NCBI RefSeq assembly: GCF_031581025.1
Contig: NZ_JAVLCA010000009.1
Strand: one strand, 5' to 3'
Origin: Salibaculum sp031581025
GTDB lineage: Bacteria > Pseudomonadota > Alphaproteobacteria > Rhodobacterales > Rhodobacteraceae
Length of the DNA: 64,000 nt
Shown here: piece by piece, positions 7,560 through 16,510 of the stretch
How positions within the stretch are numbered: position 1 is the stretch's first letter
Layout: each line of letters starts with the position of its first letter
Program-made: the position numbers and the translations under genes
The notes under the pieces: model-generated
The model's input: the letters and a program-made list of their open reading frames with translations, nothing else
The model's database searches: none
What the model was told of the DNA's origin: nothing

Positions 7560-8824
7560 CGCCCCGGCACCCGCTCGATATCCGCGCCGACCCGGCCCAG
7601 CTTGTCCTCGACCGCCTCGTAGCCACGGTCCAGGTGGTAGACGCGGTTGACCTGGGTCTCGCCCTCGGCGGCAAGCCCGGCCAGGATCAACGAGACGCTG
7701 GCGCGCAGGTCGGTCGCCATGACCGGCGCGCCCTTCAGTGCCGGCACGCCCTGCACCGTCGCCGTGCCGCCCTGCACCTCGATCTCAGCGCCCATGCGCA
7801 TCAATTCCGGCGCATGCATGAAGCGGTTCTCGAAGATGCGCTCCTCCAGGACCGAGGTGCCCTCGGCAAAGCAGAGCATGGCCATCATCTGCGCCTGCAG
7901 GTCCGTGGGAAAGCCCGGGAAGGGCGCGGTGGTCACATCCACCGCCCGGGGGCGGCCGTTGCGGCGCGCCACGTGCAGACCCTTGGCCGTCTCCTGCACA
8001 TGCACGTCTGCCTCTTCCAGCTTTTCCGCGAAGGCGCCGACCAGGCCCAGGCTGCCGCCCAGGCAGGTCACCTCGCCCCCCGCGATCACCGGGGCCAGCA
8101 TGTAGGTGCCCAGCTCGATCCGGTCGGTCACGACCGGATGGGTCGCACCATGCAGACGGTCGACCCCCTCGATGGTGATCTCAGAGGTGCCGTCGCCGCT
8201 GATCCGCGCGCCCATCTTGCGTAGGCAGGTGGCCAGATCGACGATCTCGGGCTCGCGCGCGGTGTTCGTCATGACCGTGGTGCCCTTGGCAAGGGTGGCG
8301 GCCATCATCACGTTTTCCGTGGCCCCGACCGAGGCAAAGGGGAAATCCACCCGCGCGCCCGCCAGACCACGCGGCGCGCTGGCGTGCAGATAGCCGTCCT
8401 TCAGCTCGATCTCGGCGCCCAGCGCCTCGAGCCCGTGGATATGGATATCCATGGGCCGCGCGCCGATGGCACATCCCCCAGGCAGGGAGACAACCGCGCG
8501 CCCCGCGCGCGCCAGCAGCGGACCGAGGACAAGGTTCGAGGCCCGCATCTTGCGCACGATGTCGTAGTCGGCGACGTGGTTGATCTCGCCGTGGCAGGCC
8601 ATGGCCTGCACGCGCCCGTCCTGAAGCGCCGACACCTCGGTCCCCAGCGACTGCAGCAGGGTCGTCATCGTCTTGATGTCCGACAGCCGCGGCGTGTTGG
8701 TCAGCGTCAGCGGCTCCTCGCTGAGCAGCGCCGCGGGCATCAGCGCCAGCGCCGCGTTCTTGGCCCCGGCGATCTCGATCTCGCCCGACAGGGGCGCGCC
8801 GCCGCGAATGATGATGGAGTCCAT
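7556..8824 (-). CDS. murA: UDP-N-acetylglucosamine 1-carboxyvinyltransferase
   Basis: A 422-aa enzyme of the EPSP synthase fold. It transfers enolpyruvate from PEP to UDP-GlcNAc, the first committed step of peptidoglycan synthesis in the cytoplasm. The catalytic Cys118 lies in SLPGGCAIGARP, so the usual fosfomycin-target cysteine is present. Lys22 and Asn23 in IAGAKNAAL are the conserved substrate-binding pair. A 55-aa reading frame lies just upstream and the DUF2948 gene overlaps the stop. Confidence 0.98.
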   Translation of the reverse strand: MDSIIIRGGAPLSGEIEIAGAKNAALALMPAALLSEEPLTLTNTPRLSDIKTMTTLLQSLGTEVSALQDGRVQAMACHGEINHVADYDIVRKMRASNLVLGPLLARAGRAVVSLPGGCAIGARPMDIHIHGLEALGAEIELKDGYLHASAPRGLAGARVDFPFASVGATENVMMAATLAKGTTVMTNTAREPEIVDLATCLRKMGARISGDGTSEITIEGVDRLHGATHPVVTDRIELGTYMLAPVIAGGEVTCLGGSLGLVGAFAEKLEEADVHVQETAKGLHVARRNGRPRAVDVTTAPFPGFPTDLQAQMMAMLCFAEGTSVLEERIFENRFMHAPELMRMGAEIEVQGGTATVQGVPALKGAPVMATDLRASVSLILAGLAAEGETQVNRVYHLDRGYEAVEDKLGRVGADIERVPGR

Positions 8825-8830
8825 GTCTGC

Positions 8831-8998
8831 CTACTCTTTGTCCTGGGCCTTGCCCGTGTCCGACCCGTCATCCGATGCGGCCCGCCCCCGCGCCTGCCGC
8901 TTGCGGCGTTGCAGGTTGGCCTTCAGAGCCGCCTTGAGCCGCGCGTCGCGGTCCTGATCGGGCTTTCGGGGTGACTTGGGGTCGGTTTTTCCGCTCAT
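8831..8998 (-). CDS. Small basic protein upstream of murA
   Basis: A 55-aa reading frame, MSGKTDPKSPRKP near the start, with a Lys/Arg/Ala-rich helix (DARLKAALKANLQRRKRQAR) and an acidic tail. It ends six bases before the murA ATG on the same strand, in the position expected for a leader gene of the murA operon. I believe similar short basic proteins precede murA in other Rhodobacteraceae, but I cannot check. No known domain; the helix could bind nucleic acid, which is inference only. Confidence 0.7.
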   Translation of the reverse strand: MSGKTDPKSPRKPDQDRDARLKAALKANLQRRKRQARGRAASDDGSDTGKAQDKE

Positions 8999-9042
8999 GG
9001 CACCCCCTCTACAGTGCCGCGCAAAAACCGTCCAGAGAGGGC

Positions 9043-9069
9043 TTGCACGGCGGCGGGTTTAGGTCTAAT
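9043..9069 (+). promoter_or_regulatory. Possible tRNA-Thr promoter with inverted repeat
   Basis: TTGCAC at 9043-9048 and TCTAAT at 9064-9069 are separated by 15 bases and lie just upstream of tRNA-Thr, so they could be a -35/-10 pair with short spacing. The spacer begins with CGGCGGG and CCCGCCG follows the -10, an inverted repeat around the promoter. The call is tentative. Confidence 0.35.
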
Positions 9070-9084
9070 CCCGCCGCGCACGGC

Positions 9085-9159
<75 letters not shown>

Positions 9160-9265
9160 GATGCCCCGCGATCAGGGCTACTGTTCACCGATCATTGGCA
9201 GTCGACAGAGAGGGCCCTGCCCCGTTACAGGCGCTACGTGCCCGATGGTCCGTCGGTTTCGCGGC

Positions 9266-11149
9266 CTACCCCGCCCAAGCCCAGGGCCGGGTGTAGGTGC
9301 CCAACGCCTTCTGGACGTCCGCATCGGTTACGGTGCCGGTCTTGCGCAGGTAGCAGACCAGGCCGAGTTTGCTGTCCTCGTCCACGCGGTCCACCTCGGC
9401 CGCGACCTCGGCAGAGGCCAGCGCCGCGCCGTAGACCCGGGCGATGGCCAGCTTGCGCAGCTCGTTCTTGAGCGTCTTGCCCACGGCCGTCTTGGGCAGT
9501 TCGGGAAGGATATCAAGATACTTGATATGCGCCGCGCGTTCATGGATGCGGTCATTGGCGAACAGCATCAGTTCGTCCTCGGAGACCTTTGCACCGTCGA
9601 CCAGTTCGACGTAGGCGCAGGGCAGTTCGCCCGCGTGGGCATCGGGCTGGCCGATGGCGGCGGCAAAGGCCACGGCCGCGTGGCCCGCCAGCGCCTCCTC
9701 GATCTCGGCGGGGTCGATGTTGTGACCGCCGCGAATGATCAGGTCCTTGGCGCGGCCCGTGATCCAGAGATAGCCGTCCTCGTCGATCCGGCCCAGATCG
9801 CCGGTGCGCAGGTAGCGGTCGTGATGGAACAAACCGTTGTTCTTCTCGGTCTGGGTATAGGTCTTGCCCTCGAAGACCCCGGGGCTGTCGACGCAGATCT
9901 CGCCGATCTGGTTGACGCGCGCCTCGGCCGGCCCGTCCGAGGTGTGATTGAGAATGCGCACGTCCGAATGGGGAAACGGCAGGCCGATGGAGCCGACGCG
10001 CTTTTCCCCGTCGGGCGGGTTGATCGAGACCAGGCAGGTGGCCTCGGTCAGCCCGTAGCCCTCGCAGATAGTCACGTCGGCGGCCTCTTCGAAGCGGCGG
10101 TAAAGCTCCAGCGGCAGGGGGGACGAACCGCAGAAGACCAGTCGCAGCGAAGAAATGTCAGCATCCACCTTGCGCTGCATCATGGCTGACAGGGCCGTGG
10201 GCACCCCGATCAGGAAGGTCGCGTTGTAGCGTTCGATCAGCTTCCACAGGTTGTCGAAGACCCCGTCCCCGCGATAGCCCTGCGGGGTGGGAAAGACGAT
10301 ATGCGCCCCCGAGCCCAGCGAGGCCCCCAGCGACACGATGGTCGCGAAGACATGGAACATGGGCAGCGGCGTCATCTGCACATCCGTCTCGGTGAACAAA
10401 AGCCGCTGGCCCAGCCAGGCGTTGTATATGATCCCCGAATAGCGGTGCTGGGCGACCTTGGGCATGCCGGTGGTGCCGCCGGTGTGGAAATAGGCGGCGA
10501 TCCGGTCGCCCATGCTGTCGTCAAAGGCCAGAACGGGGGCGTGCCGGTCCAGCTCGGCATTGAAGTCGATGACCTTCGCCTGGTGATTGACGGGGGTCTT
10601 GGGACGCAGCAGCGGGACGATGAATTTCTTGATCCCGGTGATGTAGCGCAGCAGGTCGACCTCGAGCACGGTTTCCACGTTGGGGGCCAGCGCCACCGCC
10701 TCGACGGCCTTCTGGGCCACGTCGGTCTTGGGAAAGGCCCTGAGCGTGACCAGGACCTTGGCGTCGGTCTCGCGCAGGATGGCGGCGATCTGCTCGGGCT
10801 CCAGCAGGGGGTTGATCGGGTTGACGATCCCGGCCACGGCACCGCCCAGATAGGTCAGCGCCGCCTCGGTGCAGTTGGGCAACAGGAAGGCGACGACGTC
10901 ATCTTCGCCTACGCCCAGCCCGCGAAACATGTTGGCCGCCTGGCTGACCCGGTCCTTGAGGCCGGTCCAGGTCAGCGTCTCGGCCGGCGCCTTCGAGTCC
11001 GAGAACATCTGGAAGGTCAAGGCGTTGCGCCGGCCGTGCGCGGCCTCGGTGCGCGACAGCAACTGGTAGAGCGTCACCGGCATGTCGCGCTCTTCCCACG
11101 GCATTTCCTGCTCAATCGCATCGCGATCGGCCATCGAGGCAAAGCTCAT
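9266..11149 (-). CDS. Acyl-CoA synthetase (AMP-forming)
   Basis: A 627-aa member of the ANL adenylating superfamily. Motif A5/P-loop FHTGGTTGMPK lies near residues 219-229, the A8 region has YGLTEATC, and YLRTGDLGRIDEDGYLWI plus GRAKDLIIRGG follow, with the adenylation lysine in PKTAVGKTLKN. It should activate a carboxylic acid, probably a fatty acid, to its CoA ester; chain length is unknown. The C-terminal extension after the lysine (about 60 aa) is longer than in minimal members. It is monocistronic, divergent from the LysE-type gene. Confidence 0.92.
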   Translation of the reverse strand: MSFASMADRDAIEQEMPWEERDMPVTLYQLLSRTEAAHGRRNALTFQMFSDSKAPAETLTWTGLKDRVSQAANMFRGLGVGEDDVVAFLLPNCTEAALTYLGGAVAGIVNPINPLLEPEQIAAILRETDAKVLVTLRAFPKTDVAQKAVEAVALAPNVETVLEVDLLRYITGIKKFIVPLLRPKTPVNHQAKVIDFNAELDRHAPVLAFDDSMGDRIAAYFHTGGTTGMPKVAQHRYSGIIYNAWLGQRLLFTETDVQMTPLPMFHVFATIVSLGASLGSGAHIVFPTPQGYRGDGVFDNLWKLIERYNATFLIGVPTALSAMMQRKVDADISSLRLVFCGSSPLPLELYRRFEEAADVTICEGYGLTEATCLVSINPPDGEKRVGSIGLPFPHSDVRILNHTSDGPAEARVNQIGEICVDSPGVFEGKTYTQTEKNNGLFHHDRYLRTGDLGRIDEDGYLWITGRAKDLIIRGGHNIDPAEIEEALAGHAAVAFAAAIGQPDAHAGELPCAYVELVDGAKVSEDELMLFANDRIHERAAHIKYLDILPELPKTAVGKTLKNELRKLAIARVYGAALASAEVAAEVDRVDEDSKLGLVCYLRKTGTVTDADVQKALGTYTRPWAWAG

Positions 11150-11331
11150 GGTCGTCTCCTCCCTGAAAGACCGCCGAACCCCTGTCCGGCCGGTGATCGT
11201 TCCGAAAGAGGATGATTGCGCCGCGTGGACAACGCAAGAGTGACGCGGCGAAATTCACGCCCGCGCTATGCGCATGTTCCGGGTCGCTCGGGGCGAACCG
11301 CCGGCGCATCTTCCGGCGCAGGAGACGTGCC

Positions 11332-11925
11332 ATGACCGAACTCACCCTTGCCCTTGTGCTGTTTCTCTTCCCGCTGGCCTACAGCCCCGGACCCGGCAAC
11401 CTGTTCTTCGCGGCCAACGGCGCGCGCTTCGGGGTTCGGGCCACCCTGCCAGCCTTTCTCGGCTACCACCTTGCGACGTGGCTGGTTACGCTGGCCATCG
11501 GCCTCGGGCTGATCGGCACTCTGGCCGCTGCGCCGGCGCTGGCGCGGGCGCTGCAATTGGCCGGGGCCGTCTATGTCGGCTGGCTGGCGCTGCGCTTCTT
11601 GCGGGCCGGGGCCCTCGAAGGCGCGGGCGATCCCCGCCCGGCCAGCCTGTGGGACGGCGCGCTGCTGGTTGTGCTGAACCCCAAGGCCTATGTCATCATC
11701 GTGTTGATGTTCACGCAATTCGCGCCCCTGACGGCCGATGTCCCCGGCGCGACGCTGCTCATCACCTCGGTCTTCACGCTCAACAATTTCGTGGCGTTCA
11801 TGGTCTGGACGCTGGCGGGCGACGTGCTGGGGCGCTGGTTCCGCACGGACACGTCCGCTAGGGCCCTGAATTTCGGCTTTGGCCTGCTGCTGATCGGTGT
11901 GGCGCTCTGGCTGCTGGCCACCTGA
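11332..11925 (+). CDS. LysE family amino-acid exporter
   Basis: A 197-aa inner-membrane protein with about six hydrophobic segments. The N-terminal motif YSPGPGNLFFAANGARFG is the LysE/RhtB signature. The family exports basic amino acids, homoserine, threonine or cysteine derivatives; the substrate here is not evident. The ATG at 11332 follows GGAGACGTGCC, a good ribosome site, so the 40 Arg-rich codons upstream are not used. It converges on the ABC transporter gene with five bases between stops. Confidence 0.92.
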   Translation: MTELTLALVLFLFPLAYSPGPGNLFFAANGARFGVRATLPAFLGYHLATWLVTLAIGLGLIGTLAAAPALARALQLAGAVYVGWLALRFLRAGALEGAGDPRPASLWDGALLVVLNPKAYVIIVLMFTQFAPLTADVPGATLLITSVFTLNNFVAFMVWTLAGDVLGRWFRTDTSARALNFGFGLLLIGVALWLLAT

Positions 11926-11930
11926 GCGGA

Positions 11931-13721
11931 TCACTCGGCCGCCATGCCTTCGGTGAACTGCAACCGCGCCAGCCGGGCGTAAAGCCCGCCCTCGGCCACC
12001 AGTGCGTCATGCGTGCCCTGGGCGACGATCCGGCCCGCCTCGAAAACCACGATGCGGTCGGCCTTCTTCACCGTGGCGAGCCGGTGGGCGACGATCAGCG
12101 TGGTGCGGTCCCGCGACAGGGTATCGACGGCGTGCTGCACCGCGCGTTCGCTTTCGGCGTCCAGCGCGCTTGTGGCCTCGTCCAGCAGCAGCACCGGCGC
12201 GTCGCGCAGGATGGCGCGGGCGATGGCGATGCGCTGTTTCTGCCCGCCCGAGAGCATCACGCCGCGTTCCCCGACATAGCTGTCGTAACCCTGCGGCAAG
12301 GCCTGCAGGAAGTCGTCGGCGGCGGCCGCACGGGCGGCGGCTTCGACCTCGGCATCGGTGGCCTCGGGGCGGCCGAAGCGGATGTTCTCGCGCGCGGTCT
12401 CGGCAAAGATCACCGGGTCCTGCGGGACCAGCGCGATATGGCGGCGGAAGTCGGCCCGGGCCATGTCGCGCAGGTTCACACCGTCCAGCCGCACAGCCCC
12501 GCCTTCGGGGTCATAAAAGCGCAGCAGAAGCTGGATGATCGTCGTCTTGCCCGCGCCCGAGGGGCCGACCAGCGCCACAGTCTCGCCGGGGTTCACCGTC
12601 AGGTCTATGCCGTTCAGCGCCCGTTGCCCGGGGCGCGCGGGATAGCTGAAGGTCACCCCATCGAAGACGATCTCGCCCCGGCGTGCCTCGGGGGCCGGGA
12701 GGGGGTCGGCCGGGTCCTGCACCGCATCCTCGGACCGGAGCAATTCGACCAGCCGCTCGGTCGCGCCCGCGGCGCGCTGCAATTCGCCCCAGATCTCGGT
12801 CAGGGCACCAACGGCCCCGGCCACCATGACCGAGTAGATGACGAATTGCACCAGTTCACCGATCGACATCTGGTCGGCGCGCACATCGCGCGCGCCAATC
12901 CAGAGGACACCCACCACCCCGGCGAAGACCAGAAAGATCACGATGGCCGTCATCAGCGCCCGCACCCCGATGCGGCGGCGCGCGGCGACAAAGCTCTTCT
13001 CGGTGACATCGTGGAACCGGGCACGGCTCAGGCCCTCGTGGGTGAAGGCCTGTACGGTCTGGGCCGCCTGCAACCCCTCCGAGGCATTGCCCGACGAGGC
13101 CGCGATCCAGTCCTGGTTCTCGCGGCTCAGGCTGCGCAGGCGCCGGCCCAGAAGCACGATGGGCACGATCACCGCCGGCACCACCAGCAGCACCAGACCG
13201 GTCAGCTTGCCCGAGGTAAAGAGCATCAGCACCAACCCGCCCAGAAAGATCAGCAGGTTGCGCAGCGCAATGGACACCGAAGAACTGATGACGCTGAGGA
13301 TCAGCGTCGTATCGGTGGTGATCCGGCTGAGCACCTCGCCGGTCATGATTCGCTCGTAGAAGGCGGGCGACATGGCGATCATGCGGTCGTAGACGGCCGT
13401 TCTGATGTCGGCGACCACCCGCTCGCCAAGCCGCGTGACAAGGTAGTAGCGCACCGCCGTTCCCAGCGCCAGCAACCCGGCGATCAGCAGCGCAGCGGCA
13501 AAATAGTCATCCAGCAACCGGCCGGCGGCGGTTTCGAAATTGTCGACCACGCGGCGCACGGCGAGGGGCAGCGTGAGCGCGACAAACGCCGTCGAGACAA
13601 GCGCTACGATCGCCGCCGTCATCATCGCGCGGTAGGGGCGCAGGAAGGGCCACAACTCGGCCAGCGCCCCTACCCGGCGAGATTTCGCGCGGTCGTCCTC
13701 TGTGCTGTGGGGCGGTGCCAT
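11931..13721 (-). CDS. ABC transporter with fused membrane and ATPase domains
   Basis: A 596-aa half-transporter of the MsbA/lipid-flippase type. The N-terminal 310 residues hold six membrane segments. The ATPase has Walker A GPSGAGKTT, signature LSGGQKQRIAIARA, Walker B VLLLDEATSALD and the switch histidine in IVAHRLATV. It should form a homodimeric exporter in the inner membrane; lipids, peptides or drugs are possible cargo. No partner gene is adjacent. Confidence 0.94.
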   Translation of the reverse strand: MAPPHSTEDDRAKSRRVGALAELWPFLRPYRAMMTAAIVALVSTAFVALTLPLAVRRVVDNFETAAGRLLDDYFAAALLIAGLLALGTAVRYYLVTRLGERVVADIRTAVYDRMIAMSPAFYERIMTGEVLSRITTDTTLILSVISSSVSIALRNLLIFLGGLVLMLFTSGKLTGLVLLVVPAVIVPIVLLGRRLRSLSRENQDWIAASSGNASEGLQAAQTVQAFTHEGLSRARFHDVTEKSFVAARRRIGVRALMTAIVIFLVFAGVVGVLWIGARDVRADQMSIGELVQFVIYSVMVAGAVGALTEIWGELQRAAGATERLVELLRSEDAVQDPADPLPAPEARRGEIVFDGVTFSYPARPGQRALNGIDLTVNPGETVALVGPSGAGKTTIIQLLLRFYDPEGGAVRLDGVNLRDMARADFRRHIALVPQDPVIFAETARENIRFGRPEATDAEVEAAARAAAADDFLQALPQGYDSYVGERGVMLSGGQKQRIAIARAILRDAPVLLLDEATSALDAESERAVQHAVDTLSRDRTTLIVAHRLATVKKADRIVVFEAGRIVAQGTHDALVAEGGLYARLARLQFTEGMAAE

Positions 13722-13840
13722 GGGGAACCCGTTCGTCGCGTCGTCGCCGGTGGCTTAGCGACAGGTCCTGCAAAGCACAAGTCCGAGCCACCATGACCCG
13801 TGCAGCAAGGCCGCGTGAAATAAGGTCATCGGGGCGGAAC

Positions 13841-13914
13841 TGGAGCGGGTAGCGGGAATCGAACCCGCACCAAGAGCTTGGAAGGCTCGTGTGATACCAT
13901 TTCACCATACCCGC
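13841..13914 (-). tRNA. tRNA-Gly (TCC)
   Basis: A 74-nt minus-strand cloverleaf with encoded CCA. The acceptor arms GCGGGTA and TACCCGC pair, the anticodon loop CTTCCAA gives TCC for Gly codons GGA and GGG, and the T arm has GGTTCGATTCC. The outermost anticodon-stem pair is a C-T mismatch (27-43); the other four pairs are intact. Confidence 0.96.
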
Positions 13915-14097
13915 TCGGGACAGCGGATAGCTATTTGATCGATGCCGACGGGTCAAGCCGAAGCTTCCGACACCCATTTCCTGCGCGTGATGCCCCGCGG
14001 AGGCTGACGCGGCCGCCCGTCGCGCGCTGGACTCTGGCCCCGGCGGCCAAAACAGCCTATCTGGTTGGTTGGCAATCGATCCCGGAGGACACCGCCC

Positions 14098-14673
14098 ATG
14101 CCGCCCCGCAACCAGGCTGCGCTCGATTTCCTGCTCAAGCGGCGGTCACGCCCCGCAAAGACGCTGACCACCCCGGTGCCCAACCGGCTTGAGCTCGACC
14201 AGCTTCTGACCGCCGCCGCGCGCACGCCCGACCATGGCAAGCTGGAGCCCTGGCGCTTTGTCGTGCTCGACCGGGCTGTCCTGCAACGTCTGGCCGATGT
14301 GATCCCGCAACGCCATGCCGCTCAGGGTCTGCCCGAAGAGCAGCTTGAAAAGGGCCTTGCACAGTTCCGAGACGGCGACCTCGTGGTCGCGGTGATCGAA
14401 AGCCCGGTGTTGTCCGACAAGATCCCCGCAATCGAGCAGACCTATTCGGCTGGCGCGGCCTGCCTGGCGCTGCTCAACGCGGCCCTGGCCGCGGGCTGGG
14501 GGGCGAACTGGCTGACGGGCTGGCCGGTGCATGACCGGACCTTCGTGGAAACCCATCTTGGCCTGACCCCGACCGAGCGGGTCGCGGGCCTGATCCATAT
14601 CGGCACCGAGACCACTGCGCCGCCCGAACGCCCCCGCCCGGACCTGAGCCGGAAAGTGACCTTTCTCGAATGA
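14098..14673 (+). CDS. Nitroreductase family protein
   Basis: A 191-aa FMN-binding oxidoreductase of the short nitroreductase type (YdjA-like). The N-terminal FLLKRRS and PDHGKLEPWRFVVL are FMN-contact motifs, and GWGANWLTGWP near residue 135 is typical of the group. The substrate is unknown. It overlaps the EI24 gene by four bases (ATGA), so the two are probably co-expressed. Confidence 0.9.
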   Translation: MPPRNQAALDFLLKRRSRPAKTLTTPVPNRLELDQLLTAAARTPDHGKLEPWRFVVLDRAVLQRLADVIPQRHAAQGLPEEQLEKGLAQFRDGDLVVAVIESPVLSDKIPAIEQTYSAGAACLALLNAALAAGWGANWLTGWPVHDRTFVETHLGLTPTERVAGLIHIGTETTAPPERPRPDLSRKVTFLE

Positions 14674-15377
14674 TCCTGTCAGACTTCCTGAAGGCTCTGG
14701 GCCAGATCGGCGATCCTCGGTTCCGCAGGGTGCTATGGTGGGGCGTCGGGTTGACCCTGGCGCTGCTCGTGGCCGCATACGCGGGCCTTCTGCAACTGGT
14801 CGCGCTTCTGGACCCCGGCTCGGTCGCGATCCCGGGCATCGGCCCGGTCACCTGGATCGGCGACCTTATGACTTGGGGCAGTGCATTCTTCATGCTGGTG
14901 CTGTCGGTCTTCCTGATGATTCCCGTCGCCTCGGCCATCACATCCATGTTTCTCGACGACGTGGCCCAGGCCGTGGAGGACCGCCACTACCCGCACCTGC
15001 CGCCGCTGGGCCGGCAAAGCCTCTGGGAGGCCTTCCGCGACACCGTCAGTTTCCTGGGCGTGCTGATCGGGGCCAATCTGCTGGCGATCTTCGGCTATAT
15101 GATGCTGCCCTTTGCCGCGCCCTTCATCTTTTATGCGCTTAACGGGTTCCTGCTGGGCCGCGAGTATTTCACCGTTGCCGCCATGCGCCGCGAGGGGCGC
15201 GCGGGCGCCGATGCCATGCGCCGGGAGAACCTGCCGCAGATCTGGATGGCCGGGGTCCTGATGGCGCTGCCGCTGACCGTGCCGATCATGAACCTCTTCA
15301 TTCCGATTCTCGGCGCGGCGACCTTCACGCATCTCTACCACCGGCTGGCGGGCACGGCGCCGGGCCCGTCAGGCTGA
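14670..15377 (+). CDS. EI24 domain membrane protein
   Basis: A 235-aa integral membrane protein with about four hydrophobic segments (near residues 20-45, 65-95, 130-160 and 195-220). The YFTVAAMRR motif after the third segment marks the EI24/CysZ-like family. CysZ members carry sulfate, but this shorter alphaproteobacterial type has no proven role. It is coupled to the nitroreductase and converges on the next minus-strand gene with a nine-base overlap. Confidence 0.87.
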   Translation: MILSDFLKALGQIGDPRFRRVLWWGVGLTLALLVAAYAGLLQLVALLDPGSVAIPGIGPVTWIGDLMTWGSAFFMLVLSVFLMIPVASAITSMFLDDVAQAVEDRHYPHLPPLGRQSLWEAFRDTVSFLGVLIGANLLAIFGYMMLPFAAPFIFYALNGFLLGREYFTVAAMRREGRAGADAMRRENLPQIWMAGVLMALPLTVPIMNLFIPILGAATFTHLYHRLAGTAPGPSG

Positions 15378-15632
15378 TCCGTCCCGGCCGGAGGCGCGCC
15401 CCTCGGGCTTGAGCCGATAGACCCCCTCGGGCAGGTCCAGCGCCATGGCAAGGTCGCGCAATTGCGCCATCGACAGCGTCACGCGCATCACCGCGTCGCA
15501 GCGCGCGTCCCATTGTTCCACGGTCACGCACTCCTCGAAGCCGTTGATTGTCACGTCCTCCTGCAAATACGTGCGGCCCTCATCGACGAGGGTGACGACG
15601 GTGGCGTCGAAATCGTGCTCGATCGTGAACAT
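15369..15632 (-). CDS. Conserved hypothetical protein (87 aa)
   Basis: A small acidic protein starting MFTIEHDFDATVVTLVDEG, with no domain I can name. Its start at 15632 is chosen because the 21 codons upstream are poor coding sequence. The pattern of strands followed by MAQLRDLAMALDLPEGVY suggests a small globular protein. I recall similar short proteins in Rhodobacteraceae genomes, but no function is known to me. Confidence 0.72.
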   Translation of the reverse strand: MFTIEHDFDATVVTLVDEGRTYLQEDVTINGFEECVTVEQWDARCDAVMRVTLSMAQLRDLAMALDLPEGVYRLKPEGRASGRDGSA

Positions 15633-15784
15633 GGGCGCGGCTCCTGTCCGGGCGGGGCGTCCGGGGCAGTCTTTCGCCCATGGCCGCGATGTCAAGGCGC
15701 GCGGGTCTGGCGCAGCCCGCCGGGGGTATTATATCGGGCCGCAGCGGGCAGACGGGATGCCGGGCTGACGGGAGGCAATGCGCA

Positions 15785-16510
15785 ATGAGGGCACGATGGG
15801 CGATTCTGGTGGCGGGGCTGCTGTTGGCGGGCTGCACCATGCCGCCCCTTGCCACGCCCCCCGCACAAAGCCCCGGACCGGACGGTGTGGCCGCGCCCGC
15901 GCCGCAGGAGTTCGACATCCCGCGCACGCCGCGGGCGATCCAGCGCGCCTTCGTCGAGGTGGTCGACCAGGTGGAACCGGTGGCCGAAGCCGAGTGCCGC
16001 CGCATCGATCCGCGGCGCAACTGCGACTTCCTGATCGTGGTGGACGATCGTCCCGAGGTGCCCGCCAATGCCTTTCAGACGCTGGACGAAGACGGGCGCC
16101 CGGTGATCGGGTTCACGATCGCGCTGATCGCTGATGCCCGCAACCGCGATGAACTGGCCTTCGTGATGGCCCACGAGGCCGCGCACCACATCGCCGGCCA
16201 TATCCCCCGCCAGCAGCGCAACGCGACTCTGGGGGCGCTGGTCTTCGGTCACCTGGCCGGCGCGACAGGCGGCAACGTCGCCGCGGCGCAGGATCTGGGC
16301 GCCGCATTGGCCGCGCGCAGCTATTCCAAGGAGTTCGAGCTGGAGGCCGACCGCCGTGGAGCGACTGTTGCAGCCAGGGCCGGGTTCAACCCGCTGCGCG
16401 GGGCGGATTTCTTCTTTCGCATCCCCGACCCGGGCGACCGCTTTCTGGGCACGCACCCGGCGAACGAGGACCGGCGCGCGGCCGTGCGCGCGGCTGTCGC
16501 CAACCTTTAG
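15785..16510 (+). CDS. M48 family metalloprotease, lipoprotein
   Basis: A 241-aa exported protein. A lipobox LLAGC with Cys17 follows a short hydrophobic signal, so it should be lipidated and face the periplasm. The zinc motif HEAAH is at 130-134 and the downstream ligand region SKEFELEADRRG at 181-192 has the ExxxD pattern of M48 peptidases. It resembles small BepA/LoiP-type envelope proteases. A GGGAGG ribosome site precedes the start. It is monocistronic and converges on the hemolysin III gene. Confidence 0.92.
   Translation: MRARWAILVAGLLLAGCTMPPLATPPAQSPGPDGVAAPAPQEFDIPRTPRAIQRAFVEVVDQVEPVAEAECRRIDPRRNCDFLIVVDDRPEVPANAFQTLDEDGRPVIGFTIALIADARNRDELAFVMAHEAAHHIAGHIPRQQRNATLGALVFGHLAGATGGNVAAAQDLGAALAARSYSKEFELEADRRGATVAARAGFNPLRGADFFFRIPDPGDRFLGTHPANEDRRAAVRAAVANL

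Noticed and set aside
12009..13796. Open frame of 595 codons opposite the ABC transporter
   Set aside because: It mirrors the transporter in another frame and has a His/Arg/Gly-rich low-complexity translation with no domain.
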